The notes: generated by a model not told the origin, from the letters alone. A stretch of 64,000 bases of DNA from Angiostrongylus vasorum (GCA_018806985.1 JADANN010000375.1:1178001-1242000); one strand, 5' to 3'; shown: positions 21,707 to 34,355, counted from the first letter of the stretch. A program made the numbers and translations.

Positions 21707-23460
21707 TAATTAATCTCAGTCGGTAGCAGAGTGGGATAATTTCCACGAAAAAACTGGGATGAGGAAGATGAAGAAAGAAGATAAGGAAATGAAAGGTAAT
21801 ATCATTTCCACATAGGCGATAGATAGTTTTGCGAGCACGGTTGGCAATGTTTTCGTTCTTTCATTGGAAACAATCGTGCGTTTGTTGATTTTACGGCAAC
21901 AATTGATAATTTCTCGATAACTAGAGCTTCTTAGGAGTTCGTAGGTGTACGGTCATATACAGAAGACTAGTGATACGGAGATTTCTTGTCTAAAACACTG
22001 TTTTGCCTTTAAATTTGCCAAAACATTTTATTTTTTTAAACAATGGAGAAGGAAGTGCAACATTTTTGAAATTCTGAAACGAGGCCGGCAAGAGATGCAA
22101 TCGATGTCGTAATCGTATTCTGAGGGGCAAAACCACGCTTTTTCATCGCTTCAGTGAGGCACGAGAACAACAAAGCGAGAAGAAGTATGATGCATGAGCA
22201 CGCAGTGAAGATAGATTGACTTGGAGATTGTTGTTTGCCCTGTCGGTTTTGTAAATTTGCAACTGCGATCTATGCAGAGTCTCTAACTTAGGTAATACAG
22301 AGTTCATTAAAAAATAAACGACAAAACGTTCGTAGTTGATCAATTCCTGCAGGATACGTCATGCATTCAACACCATTCGTAGCGTCATAGATGTCATTAG
22401 GGGTTGATTTCATATCCCATTATCACCTCATGCATGGGTAGCACAGCAGTTAGAAATGTCATGTAATAAAAAAATACACGACTGCCGGTTCGACCTCTTT
22501 ACGTGGTAACCAGTTCTCCCATCACCTTCTCAGTAAGCAAACTGTTAACACAATTGTATGCGAAAACCTGCCTAGGATCCACAAGGAGAGGAGGGTGCTA
22601 GTGAAGAAATCCTGGCAGTGGCCCCACTAGGGCTGTTTGCGGGATTCCAAAAAGATTCCATAGACGAGAGTTCAACTACATTCATAAGGGAGAAAGAATT
22701 ATCAAAAGGAAGCGAAACCCGCACTCGAATCTGAAGACCGTCATGGATAAGTGACGAGAGAGAGCGAGCCGAATAAAAAAGTGCTGAAACGCATAACATG
22801 TGCAAAAACCGGTCATACAAATAAATAGATGTTACTAATACTTACTATACCACGTGGTAAATTACTTCACACACCCTCTCCGTTTAAATTCTCATTTCGT
22901 CGAATAAGTGAAAGTCACAGAGTTTGTAGCATGGCAAATGGGTTCTGTGTCGGGAAAAGACCCGGAAGTAGAACTCCAGAATGATTCTGCTTAGACCTAG
23001 CCGTTGTAGATTGTATCTCTGCAGAGGACCGATGTACTTTCACCCTGCCCCCTTGGAGCGCTTTCCATGTTGACATTAGGCGATTTCACCATTTCGGCAG
23101 TCTATTTGTTGTCACATGCGATAAAAGAAACTTTACAGATGGCCTTTGGACTCTTAGAATCACAATATCAGTCCATGGAGCAAATCAGGCAGAAGCAACG
23201 GCTATGTAGCTGACCAATCCGTACTAATTTCTTCAAACATTTCAATAGTTTTGTAATGAATAATGACATAATAGAAAGACTGAAGGAAATCTTAAGAGCA
23301 ACAGAGGACATGCATTACTCAAGTTGACATTTTTGTTGAGGGCGTTCATCTGGTACAACTGTTCAATCAATATTTTTTGAATACTTGCGTGGACCTCTTG
23401 TGTATGATTTTAACGCGAAGACAAAGCAATCACTGACGAATTAGCAACAGGCCAATTGGA
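21707..23460. other. Stretch without a supported gene
   Basis: Apart from the possible LINE tail at 22570-22830 I see only short random frames. Confidence 0.5.
22570..22830 (+). mobile_element. Possible LINE 3'-end remnant
   Basis: The plus frame reads ASEEILAVAPLGLFAGFQKD, and the segment ends AAAGTGCTGAAACGCAT.. AAATAAATAG, like the pieces at 16.5 and 49.0 kb. A host exon cannot be excluded. Confidence 0.25.
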
Positions 23461-23945
23461 TTGAGCAAACTGGTTTTTACTTCGTATGCGTGCATAGAAC
23501 CCATAGACATAACGGGGAGGACTTTGAAGTACGGGTCACGATCCTCGCAAAGGAATAGAGAACACAAGCGCGCAAAACTCTTGAGCCATTCTGGATTAAT
23601 TCCAGAAATCCGAAAATGTACCGCAGGGAAGAATACCTCATTATCACGCGTGATATTTGGGCGTATATAAGCCTGTTATTCTGATGGGAGAGGCACATTA
23701 CGATTCCATGTGAATTCTGTGAGGGTGGTCTCCACGCGACATTCTCAGTGGAAGCCTCATAGAAAGCGGTGAGGCGCAAGGCTGTGTTGAATGTGATTGA
23801 AATCTTCGTTCAGCGTTTTCTCTGTTTGGTTATGGAGGTGTTTGGCCGAATAGATTGCTGTCTGCCTGACCTTTCCAGGCTCTGAGGAAGGCGAAGTCCG
23901 CCGAAACGTAAGCTGTTCGTGAATAAAGAATAAAAAAATAACACC
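23461..23945 (+). mobile_element. Penelope-like retroelement copy D, 3' end only
   Basis: Plus-strand sequence at 23505-23650 encodes NGEDFEVRVTILAKE and a following basic stretch, matching the C-terminal region of copies A-C. It is followed by the terminal repeat 23780-23945, nearly the same as 59090-59275, with a hammerhead-like motif and an AATAAAGAATAAAAAAATAA end. Confidence 0.7.
23877..23914 (+). ncRNA. Hammerhead-ribozyme-like motif in PLE terminal repeat (copy D)
   Basis: Core CTGAGGA (23882-23888), hairpin GGCG/CGCC as stem II, GAAAC (23903-23907), then GTA as a permitted NUH cleavage triplet and AGCT pairing back with AGGCT before the core (stem I, about 5 bp with one wobble). Stem III is only 2 bp (AC/GT), the minimal form described for PLEs. 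One extra A lies between the core and stem II compared with the textbook fold, so activity is uncertain. Confidence 0.5.
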
Positions 23946-24582
23946 TCCTGTTTGCTCAACGAGAATACGAGGGATTACTAGGTAACAAATTCTTAAATAA
24001 AAAAATTAAATAAAAGAAATAAAAAATTTTACTGGTGTATTTACATTCTCTATTTTAAAGAACCACTATTTTCAGAGATTTCTAACTCCACAGCTCCTGC
24101 ACCAAAATATTTGTGCAGTAACCAGAATTTTGACCAAAATCATCAAATTTGTCCCCATCGGTCCCTCCTTCATTGTTTTTTTTTCCTGCAGCGTCAAACA
24201 GTTCACTTATAAAAAAAGAAACGGTTAATTTCTTTGCCTCGGTTTTTTTAATCCCTCGTCTCCCAAGGGTCTAACCAATTTCAGTGCCAATAAAATGCGA
24301 TTAAACAGTTTTACAGGGAAGAAGATATTTCACACGAAATAAGCCAATTAGTGAAAAATTTGCCCGAAATCCTTCCGTCGAAAATAGAATTTCAAATTAG
24401 TGAAAAAAATATCCCTGGCGCAAAAACGCTTAAGTCTTCTCGCGCCACATTTTTTCATCGCTCGGTCTTTCCACTGTTTCCTTTTCCTTATTTAGATTCG
24501 GTCTTTTCTAGCAGTAATTGCTCTCCACTTTTAACTCTGGATCGTTTACACGCCTGTGAGATTTTCTCGTTTCCAATTTCAG

Positions 24583-25635
24583 GCCGATCACCAGCTGTTG
24601 GTGAACATCGAAGTGATGACGTGTCGACGACGGTCGCTTCGTTATGGAGATAGTCGTCAATTCTGTTTCTTTTCCCTTTCGCCCGTAACCATGCACTCAA
24701 GGTACCCATTAGTACAAATTGCATTGATTTAAACTTGTACTTTAATGGGTAAGGCAATGGCAAGGATGCAGTTGGTTGTCGAAATGAAATGAATTCTTCC
24801 AGCACCCGTGTTTTTTCCCCCGTTTGAAAACCTTTCAACACAGCGACATCTCTCAAAGTGATGAAGCTCTCGAATCTCTAAGTGATATCGATGACACTCT
24901 CGAGTGGACGGACAACGACGACTGTCATTTTCTCCAAACGGAAATGCCGCGATTCCGCCTTCGGTTCCTTTCTTTTTCGTTCCTTTCGCTGAAGTAGCGT
25001 CATGTACTTTCGCCAGCACATTGCTTAAATTTCGGCCGTTTCTCGTTTCATAAACTAACCTTCTTTCAGTCAAACCCTGGCCCTTGATTGGTAGATAGAA
25101 AACGGCTATTTGCTTACTAAGGCCAAATGATACTTTTCTGCTTCTTTTCTTCATATTAATTTCATGATTAAAATGCCATGTGACTTTGTGATACTTGAAT
25201 CTCTCAGACTCCACATGGTTAATGGACCGTTAGCCCCAGTAACTGTGCCTGGCTCGCTCTCGGCGACAAGGTAGGAAAGATCTTTATTGTCTAAGACTAG
25301 GCAATTTTGGAGCATATTCGGCCTATGGACTACGAGTACCGCAGTGGTTGAAGGTGTGCTGCAGTGCACAGGTCGTCTTTCGTTTGATGCCGTGCCACGA
25401 GCTAACCATGGTCTCCATTATTACGCGGTCGGTCAACTGGTGTACTCTCATATCAGCCTACTCTATAAGATATACATGCACACTCTCACGTTCTGTGAAT
25501 GGATTCGTACTCATGGTGTTTCTCTACGAAAGTGATCAATGGCAAATGCTCTATTCTTCGTGCTTTTATTCTTCCTCTAATGAATTCTTGGATACTTTGT
25601 TTTAGCTAGTAAGACGGGAACGATCAAAAGTTTAA
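24583..25635 (+). CDS. Candidate five-exon gene of unknown function (3' part)
   Basis: Plus-strand exons in agreeing phase: 24583-24684, 24803-24963, 25208-25270, 25337-25439, 25606-25635 (stop TAA). Acceptors at 24582 (CCAATTTCAG), 24802, 25207 and 25605 are good; those at 25336 and the donor at 24964 are weak. The second exon carries an acidic stretch, SDEALESLSDIDDTLEW; the fourth includes GRLSFDAVPRANHGLHYYAV. An open stretch at 24076-24117 after TATTTTCAG could be an earlier exon. No start codon identified and no family recognised. The opposite strand is also unusually open (122 and 161 codons), so the strand is not certain. Confidence 0.35.
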
Positions 25636-25866
25636 AAAACTTCGTTTCCAGGAAGAGTTTTAAACTTGGTAGTTTGCTGTAAATCGTCTCTGTCATAGAA
25701 TTTCGGATCTCATGGTGATGTTCATCATCACAGAGCATTGTGAGTTCTAACACTGTAGTTGAAACAGTGCGAGACTAAATCAGAGGGAGCAAAGCGCCAA
25801 ATTTCTCAAAGCAAGCTAGCATGACGGCGGCTACCACATTTCGTGCTCTCTAATGTTCCTCTTACG

Positions 25867-26232
25867 TTACGACGCTTTTCGAATAACAACGCTGACTTCG
25901 GTAAATTCGGAATTTTCAAACCAATGTGTTCTTTCCCTGTCATGGCAGGCTGAGCCCATGTTCTCATCATGTAGCAGTACCTCGTGTTCAGTCACAGTGC
26001 ACAACTTCAGTGGTTCGACCACTAGCAAATGCTCGGTAGTGAACAGAAAGCTTAGATTGCTACAATTTTTCCAGACTTTGACATTCTCATTCAAAATCGG
26101 AGCTGCCAGAATTATTACGCTACGCTCTCTGTATTCATTTAGAAGCCTTGCGGTTGCATCCATGCAAAAATTTTTTATTTCATTACCAAATGAAGTCGTC
26201 CATGAACGCCTTGACTGCCTCTTAAATGACAA
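25867..26232 (-). other. Open frame of 121 codons, coding status unknown
   Basis: Minus-strand frame with RLLNEYRERSVIILAAPILN in its middle, overlapped by a 148-codon plus-strand frame (25853-26299). Both strands being open together means low stop density, so neither can be chosen by eye. I see no splice sites or family signature that decide it. It may be an exon or an old repeat fragment. Confidence 0.2.
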
Positions 26233-26299
26233 ATGTTTGAAAGAGCGAAAGCACTTGTGTATTCATAGACGTACTGGTAATCCGCTCGTGATATACTGA

Positions 26300-28983
26300 A
26301 TGGGTTTGATGGATGAGGAGGTGTTCCACGATTCAATGACGGATCAGGAAGTTTCACTGTCGCATTCGATCAGGTTCATTCCTTTCACATTTACAACTAT
26401 AAGACGATTGATGTTGCTATCTAGATGAAGCAGCTCTCTTCGACAGCGAATCGCCCAGAAGGATTCTACTGATGACAGACAGTTTCAGTTTACCCTCTTC
26501 ATGAAGCGACCAGGCCTACCGATTTCAGACGCGGAAATTTCGAAAAAAAGAAGCCAGGAATGTTTGAACACTTAGGAACTTCAATGATGGTTAAATAACC
26601 ACAGTGATGCTGAGATATTTGCAAAACTCCAGACCGCAGGTGTCTGCGGTAGGGAACGAACGCGCTATTACCCTTTGCGGGGCTAATGCGTTCACCACCA
26701 CACTATGCGGGTCCTTCATTTCGCCTATCTCAGTTAGTTCTATCAATCAGTTCCATCACCATTCACCCCTTAGTGCGATATTGATTTGGGAAGCCCAAAT
26801 CGGATAGGATACAGAAGAGGAGCGAATATAAAATTATTTGGGAACAATTGAAAAAATTCTTGTAACTTTGGCCCCGTCACAATTTACAGTTTCCACTTTT
26901 TTTTCTTCCAGTTGAACCCCAACTGCTATTGGAGGAACAGTTATTATACGACCGAGATTTCTTCGACTTAGAACTCTTATTTAACCACAAACATGTAAAA
27001 ACTTTAAGCGAGACAGTCAAAAAACTTGTTGACGTATTTTATCAATGAATTTGGAAAACTGGAACTTAACGAATTTGATTTTATGAATGTTTTTTATGAA
27101 TAAGAGCTCCTGGAGAGTGCATCAGATGTCCCGGTGGAATTGCAGTCTGGTCGTCACCACAGAATTCCCATTCTCTGTACACATTTATTGGGGGTCTTTC
27201 TCGGAGTTTGATTAAACATTCGAATATTCGACAGTCCGGTGCCTTTTTTGACTCGTCAGTTTTTCAGATACGAATTGATATTTCGTAATTCGTAAGAGAG
27301 GTAGACAGACTTGTAGTGCAGTAGTTAGAGGTGTTTTGAAATAAACGTCTGTGAAAAGTCATTGTTGTGAACCAGAGCATCAGGGCAAAGAAAGTCCTTC
27401 ATCACTCCGAGACCAGCGAGTTAGAAGCTGGCTTGTACGCTGATATAAAAGCGCCGACTTTAAATATCAGTAAGCCTCTTCAACTCATTGTAGAGGCATA
27501 TATGCTTATAGATGCCGATCGCAAATGAATAGAGTCGAATACCTGGCACATTCCGCAGAAATTGATTAAGGACGAATGCTTTATCGTTTGTACCTCTACT
27601 TTCCAGCAAGGGTATACCGAATGGTAACTTTTGGCTACGAAATCCGTCAAATAAACCTTTCGCAAGGCTTCCAGTTGCCAGTGAAGGCAATAAACTTAAA
27701 AATATGCACTAAATCCTAGCGTACTGAGTTAAAGAGTTTAAGAAACTTGAGTCAAAGAACACTTTGAAGCAAACGCTTTTTACTTAAAACATTCCTTCCT
27801 CCATATTTCTGTTCTCAGCAATCGGTTGTGTTCTGTTCTTCTTCTTCTCGAGTTGTATTATTTGAAGTATTGGCTTTCACATTCGTCCGTGTGTTTGTCC
27901 TCAGAGAGTCATTAGAAAGACATCGCTTGGAATCAAATTGCTTTGTATCCAATTCCGATCCCATTCTTTTCCACATTCATCAAAGAGGCTAAGTGTTTAG
28001 AGATTACATGTGGGAAATATTCAATACACATTTGTCTTCCCTACTTTTTTGTTTCTTCTCTTATTTTTAGTACATATGCAACCTTTCCACAGCGATTAGA
28101 TAGCTGTTAAGAAGAAAGTTCAGGGTCAGATTTTAAGCTTTACGACCCGAAGGCGAATAGAAGATTGGTAACGGAGTCGGTCATTTTTATGCAACAACAC
28201 TTTTGCCATGTATGTGATTCGAGTATTGTTTATCTTCTTATGCTTAATCTCCTTTATGCTATCATTTCTCCCAGTCGAAATGATGTTCTTCACAACTGAT
28301 CGTTGCAAATGGTGCCATTACACGTTAACCCTGATGAGAAGATGAATAGATTTTTGAAGTAATGAGATCTCTGTGTCCTCAATTTTCAGGAGGTTTCTCA
28401 ACGCCAACTTTTGTTACTTCCGTGGTTTCTAGAGGTTTAACAACTTTTTTTGTGACTGACATAGATCTAAATATTTAGAACGCTTTTCAAACGGACCGTA
28501 GTTAAACTTCGGCATTAATAATCAATACCTTATTGGATTGCTATGCTAAAACTTGTTAAGCTAGCTGAACGTTTAGATTTTTTCCAGATGATCCACCATG
28601 GCACCGTTAGGGGTTTTCTGTACTTCTTTCATTTGATTTACTATGAACGTAACCGTGAAGGTAGTCGAGTTGAGTTTGCTAGTGATTGTCTGTGCCTTCT
28701 CTCTTTACTTACCTGTTCGACGAATCCTGGTTAAACCTAATCTACGGGAGATCATACAGTTCTCTTTATCAGTCTTTATCGATCGCGTGGTGGTTTTCTA
28801 ATGTTCCAATGAGATCCGTCCAAGACGGCATTGGGTTGACCGACTGGCCGAAGGCGAAGGCAGTGGAATTACAGCCTTTTCTCAAATTGTTCCGTACTTA
28901 ATCCACTAATAACTTGTCATCATGGCTTCTTGGGCTTTTTGCTAGGTTCAGGTAACATATTTCATTGTATCAGACATGTGGGA
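26300..28983. other. Stretch without a supported gene
   Basis: One SINE-B copy (26595-26815). A 76-codon minus frame at 27460-27690 lacks splice or family support. Otherwise nothing seen. Confidence 0.5.
26595..26815 (-). mobile_element. SINE-B copy, reverse
   Basis: GATGCTGAGATATTTGCAAAAC, ACCGCAGGTGTCTGCGG and ATTACCCTTTGCGGGGCTAA in SINE-B reverse order. Confidence 0.65.
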
Positions 28984-29272
28984 CGGGCACGTGTGGCGCA
29001 GTGGTCAGAGGCGCCCTGCAACACACATGTGGAATCGATCTCCGCGCCCGTGGCCCACTAAGCTTTCCATCACTTCGAGGCAGGCAAATTGGTACCAGAC
29101 TTGGCTGGGAGGATAACAGCACTGGTTCAATACATTGGTAGGACCCCGAAAGTCACTGTAAAGACCAGATATGCATTCAACCACCTCCAAATGAGGCCTA
29201 ATGAAGTGAATTGTATGGCGCACCCCTCAAGGATTGATCAACGCGGAGAGCTTCATCCTTTATCTTTATATA
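28984..29272 (+). mobile_element. SINE-A copy, tRNA-derived
   Basis: Near full-length. It opens GTGTGGCGCAGTGGTC (A-box region), has GTGGAATCGATCTCC (B-box region), then a body with GGCAAATTGGTACCAGACTTG and ends in a TTATC-rich tail. The pol III boxes place it among tRNA-derived SINEs. Confidence 0.8.
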
Positions 29273-29467
29273 GGTATTTTGATAGCTTCAAGTGTTTCCA
29301 CAGTATAATTAGCGGCTTCCGTCAATGCTGTGCTCCTCGGAATCACCTCGAGCTAAGTCGAGTGGAGAACCTCATGAATAACATATTAAATGAATGGAGT
29401 ATGAGGCTGGAAATATTATATTCCTTCGCTACGTGTCACCTATAGAAATAATTCTGACTACCCTACG

Positions 29468-29700
29468 ATAAACTAGAGCATATGCAGCGCAATGGTTAGA
29501 GGTGCCACGCAATACATCGTTCGATATCGAGCTCATGACAGACAAAGCCGTGTTCACCCTCGTGGTAGCCAAGTTGGTAGCAGAGTCGTTTAGGAGGACA
29601 AAAACACTTATTTGTGCACCGATACGCTTCCGCAAGTTATTCTATAGGTCATAGATGCATTCATTCACCTCTAGGATGCCTAGTGGTTTACTTTATGGAA
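29468..29700 (+). mobile_element. Diverged SINE-A copy
   Basis: CATATGCAGCGCAATGGTTAGAGG head, a B-box-like GTTCGATATCGAGC, and a GTTGGTAGCAGAGT body. Confidence 0.5.
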
Positions 29701-30942
29701 TAAATGGTCACAAAGGCCACTGATTATCAAGTTCTAACAAATGATCAGCACCATTCGCAGATAAATGGAGGGGGCAATGCCAAGTGATGTGCGTTTTCTC
29801 TTGTGATATTCCGCTCAGTTCCGCTCGTTAATGGTTTTGGAGTGTTGATAAAGATAATAATAAGCACAATACTGACATTAACAGTCGTTAATGTTCATGT
29901 ACGGTCACCCACGTCGCCGAGAACAACAACATTCCGATGGATACTCAACTTAAGTCGGTGCAACTCTGAAGAAGATAGTGCTATTACTGGAAACGGCAAT
30001 CAAAGTAGAAGTGTTTGATAGAATCGGGTTGGCCCAAGAAAGTCGGAATATTGATAACTCACACCGATATTGAATAGAACTTAACCCGAGGAATACCATA
30101 GTAGTTGAAGATGGAGCACTTACGTATTCACAATTTACACTAAATTATAGATTATTTTCAACATGAGGCTTCCAAGAAGTAATCTCATTTGTTAAAAAAT
30201 AAAACTTTTTTTCGTGAACAACATAGGGATTGTCGAATGCGAAACTCGATTTTCACGAAAATGATTTCTTGGGCGGTGCTAGGGATGTTTTCCCTTGTTG
30301 GCTGCCTATGAGCATAACATCCTTAGGCCTTAGACTATTTGTAGTTCAACTTTTCGGCGTTATTCAGAAACTATGGGAGGGTTTTGCTAACAATTTATCG
30401 GCTTAGAAGTTATTCCTCGCGACTTTCTCACATTTGATATCCCAGCACTCTCAATCTTCGATTCGTTGCCATATTGAGTCGTTGCAGACTTTAATCCATT
30501 ACCGTATATGAGCCTCTCATTCGTATAAAGTCATCGATTCCTTGTCGGTTCTTTTTTGTCCCTTTTTTTCTATTCTTTACCGAATTCCACGCTTGGAGCC
30601 TTTTTCATTTTATTAAAATATATTTCTAAGTACTTGGTTTCCCATTCTCCTACAGATAGGCAGCCAAGTGGATTTTAGTGGAGCCTACAATACAACGTAC
30701 TTTTCATATTACGCACACAATTTTGTATTACTGTTTGGATGTAAAAACGTCTGTCAGAAATGGATTCCATCCTGTAGAAGGTCATTTTAGAGCGATGTGC
30801 GGAATTTGACGCGAATTTACAAATATACGGGGTACTTTTCAGGACTGTAGTTATTTTTGCTTACTTTGACAGCCTGCCGAATCTTTATAATGAGTCGACG
30901 TTGTCACCGTGTTGGTAACTTTCCTTTGTGTTAGAAGAAAAA
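29701..30942. other. Stretch without a supported gene
   Basis: AT-rich, no repeats or exons recognised. Confidence 0.5.
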
Positions 30943-31228
30943 GGGAGAGTGTGGCGCAGTGTCGGAGGCACCCTGCAACACACACGTGGAATCGATCTCC
31001 GCGCCCATGGCCCGCGAATCCTTCCATTCCTCCGGGGTCGGCAAATTGGTATCAGACTTGTCTGGGAGGATAGTAGCACTGGCTCGATACATCTATAGGC
31101 TATTGCGAGTAATTGTAAGGGCTGGATATGCATTCAGTCACCTCCAACAATACTTAATGAAGTCGAGTGCATGGCGCATCCCTGACGAATTGATCAACGC
31201 CGAGAGCTTTATCCTTTCTTATCCTTTT
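30943..31228 (+). mobile_element. SINE-A copy
   Basis: Same head (GTGTGGCGCAGTG), B-box region and tail (ATCCTTTCTTATCCTTTT) as the copy at 29 kb. Two bases of the A-box region are lost. Confidence 0.8.
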
Positions 31229-31849
31229 AAAAAAGAAAAAGTAAGAAGAGGAACAAAAATGAGTGAAATTAATTCTGTCGGAAAATAATTAGAAGAATAG
31301 GTGGCCAACTTCTCACTAGTAATTATAAGATTTAGACTATTCAGACAAAGAAATGGGGAATTTGTTTACGACTGCTGAAAGTGTCCACCTACACTTGTGA
31401 TTAGTTGCCAACATAACCACTACTTCATTTATTATTTTTTGTATTCTTAGAAGTTTTTCTCTCAGATGCATTCATTATAACACACTTGCCAAGGTTTTCG
31501 CTTTTCTATCCATTTCTTCCGTTCTTAGTCTGTTCCTAAGATCGACAGCGTTTCTTCTGCGCTCTTGCGGTGTTTGTGCGCGGAACTTGGTCGAATCGAA
31601 TAATCGACTTCCGGGATATTCGAGACCGATTGAAGGCGTGGTCCCAGAAAGACTATATTACGTCTTCTTAGTCATACTGTGCAAGCAAAATCGTGCCTTA
31701 GCAAATGAAAAAAAACCGGAATTTGTCAGTATTCCGAACACGAATGTGATGTGGTGAAGCACATGCAGTGTAAAAAAGTGTGCATTTGCTATTTGGTTCT
31801 TATTTTATCCTAAGAAATTATGACTAGTAACAGAATGGATGCAGTTGAA

Positions 31850-32130
31850 GCTTTTTTCTCCGCAAGTCGGTCTCAAAGGTCTAACGGTGACTTGACTCTT
31901 ACTGGCAAAAAACGCTTAAGTTCACATGTATTCTTTTATTGATTAGCTACCACGAGGTTGATAAAGTAGTGACCACGATCGTATCATGATCACAAGGCTC
32001 ATATTAGAAAAAAGGAACAACTGTGAGCACTCTGGTAGGATCAATCCTAATCAACCTCGTTTTAGTCTGTCAATGAAGGGATACATGAGTTTTGTCGGGG
32101 GTTAAGAGAGATCGGTGTTTGAAGTGCACA
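31850..32130 (+). repeat. Repeat family R5-like fragment
   Basis: GCTACCACGAGGTTGATAAAG resembles the R5 block; flanks are not clearly shared. Confidence 0.3.
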
Positions 32131-32235
32131 TAAGTTAACAGTGGTACAGTGGCTAACACGTGTGGGAAGGATGATCGTGGTTCGAATCTGGTTTAGCACC
32201 AAGGTTTTGCAAACACCCAAGTTAGTTCTACGTAG
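32130..32235 (+). mobile_element. tRNA-like SINE head fragment
   Basis: GTGGTACAGTGGCTAACACG and GTGGTTCGAATCTGG look like A and B boxes about 35 nt apart, followed by CAAGGTTTTGCAAACACCC, which resembles the SINE-B body. Confidence 0.45.
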
Positions 32236-32622
32236 GTAGGAGACAAGATGGATTTGACGAGGAGCAAATACGACTGAACCAATGTTCTAGTTGTGTGCCC
32301 TGAACACATGAAAGCTGTGCATAATATATCTTCAGTCAGCTCAGTGACCAGTGATGGCTTCTTCTTACATCCGAGTGCTTTGGTGAGCTGTTGGAAGCAT
32401 TTCTTATTCTATTCGTCTTCATAAAAATTTATACCAATTGGCTTCTCCATCTTTTGCCTAGGACTTTTCATAAACGGTACATTTTCAATAAACTCGTAAT
32501 CTGCTAGTGCCAGAAGTATATCCATACAGAATTATCCCAATCGAAGTGTTGAGCACTTCAGTAGATCAGTACGCTTACTATTAGAATCTCTCTACAAAAT
32601 TTACAACTATACAAAATTTTAA

Positions 32623-32908
32623 GGGCGCGTGTGCCGCAGTGGTCGGAGGCACCTTGCGACACACGCGTGGAATCGGTCTCTACGCCCACGACCCACCAAG
32701 CCTTCCATTCCTCCGGGATCGGCAAATTGGTACCGGACTTCTCTGGGAGGGTGGCACCTTTGGCTCGATACATGGGCAAACCACCGCGGGTCATTGTAAA
32801 GGTCTGATATAAATTCAATCACCTCCAACGTTGCTTAGTGAAGTCGAATGCACAGCGCATCGCTCACGGATTGATCGACGCGGAGAGCTTTATCCTTATC
32901 CTTATATA
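32623..32908 (+). mobile_element. SINE-A copy
   Basis: Full-length, with GTGCCGCAGTGG and TGGAATCGGTCTC boxes and an ATCCTTATCCTTATATAA tail. Confidence 0.8.
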
Positions 32909-34068
32909 AAATTTCATGTTGAATAGCTCCTGTGTTCTAACTATATGTTCTCGTCACTACTAAGAGTTAGTCGGTCAAGTAGTGGAGTGCTACATCTCCA
33001 TGACTACCTACTCGTTCCCGTAATAGCCAATAACAGACAAAATGTTAAAATCACTCTTTTAAAATTGGAAACACTTTTATACGAGAAGTCACCAGCATTT
33101 TATACAATATGCTTTATAATTTTCATGCTTTCACCAGTTTGTACAAACGTCGCTGTTGAAAAGGTCATACTTCTTCCTACGTTGAACAGATAAATGCTTC
33201 CTATAGTGGTGGTACATTGAGTGGTTTACTGCTATAATATTTTTTTCTTCCGCGTATTAGATTTTCTTTAAAAAACGCTCCTCCGATCTATAGGTGGACC
33301 TGGTAAATGTGGTAAGGAATAAAGACCTGAGAACGATAGACATTTAATTAAATCTGTGAAGAAGACAGAGGTCTCAAGTAAAAGCCGATTCAACATGCAA
33401 GTCGGAAGGCCTTTGTTAATGAAGGATGAGAGACGACGAGTCAAACGAAAGGGGTAGTGGGATTCATACAATAGGTTGGACGGGTCATATAAATAAATAA
33501 ATAGGTAGCATGCTGAACGTAGACGTAATCACACAAAGGACATCCAGAATTGTGAATACAGCTCCTGTTGTTACACCATTAACGCACCTAGTACTACCCA
33601 ATGAGGACCTCAAAAGTAACGAATTGTTGTGCAGTAATGTTGGCAAGTTCTGGGAAGAAGGATGGAAGCTTGGATGGAACGTCGGCTAGTCAGCTCTCAT
33701 CGCCGTTGACGTCATGTTACAGAAGTGAATTCGTTTGTGAATACCCTGAATTCAAAATATTCTGATTTCAGCAATTCTGGAACCTTAAAAATTGCGTAAA
33801 TCTATGTGTTGATGTGGATTCGTAATGGACATCATTGTCGTTGGAATGTTTATAGGTGCAAAAAACTATGTTTACAAAGGCTACTAGCATTTTATTCGAT
33901 TAGTTTCTTAGAGCACTAACTAACCCATGGACGATGCGAGTGTTTTTCAATTCATATGTGCCCAGAAGTGTTCACGGCTTTTAACTTAAAACAATTATAT
34001 CTCAACTCAAGATGGATGTTGCTGTTTGAAATGGAAACAGTTCAATCTATTTATAAAATAAATAAAGA
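32909..34068. other. Stretch without a supported gene
   Basis: An 82-codon plus frame (32945-33193) has a hydrophobic centre, but no splice signals or homology that I recognise. Confidence 0.5.
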
Positions 34069-34355
34069 ATAAAGCTCTCGGCGATGATCAATTTCTGAGG
34101 GATGCGCTAAACATTCGGTTCATTAAGTATCATTTGGAGGTGATTGAATGCATATCTGGCCTTTACAATGACTCGCGGTGACCTACGTATTTATCAAGTC
34201 AGTGGTGCTATCCTCCCATACAAGTCTCGTACCGATCTGCCGATCCCAGAGGAATGGAAGGCTCGGTGGGCTACGGGCGCGGGGATCGATTCCACATGTA
34301 TCGATTCCACGTGTATGTTGCAGGGCGCCTCCGACCACTGCGCCACACGAGCCCT
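34069..34355 (-). mobile_element. SINE-A copy with duplicated B-box segment
   Basis: Full-length in reverse. A 15-bp unit covering the B-box region is present twice (34285-34299 and 34300-34314, one difference). Confidence 0.8.

Noticed and set aside
28984..29060. tRNA gene
   Set aside because: A and B boxes are present, but no cloverleaf, and the sequence recurs with a long body and tail: SINE-A.
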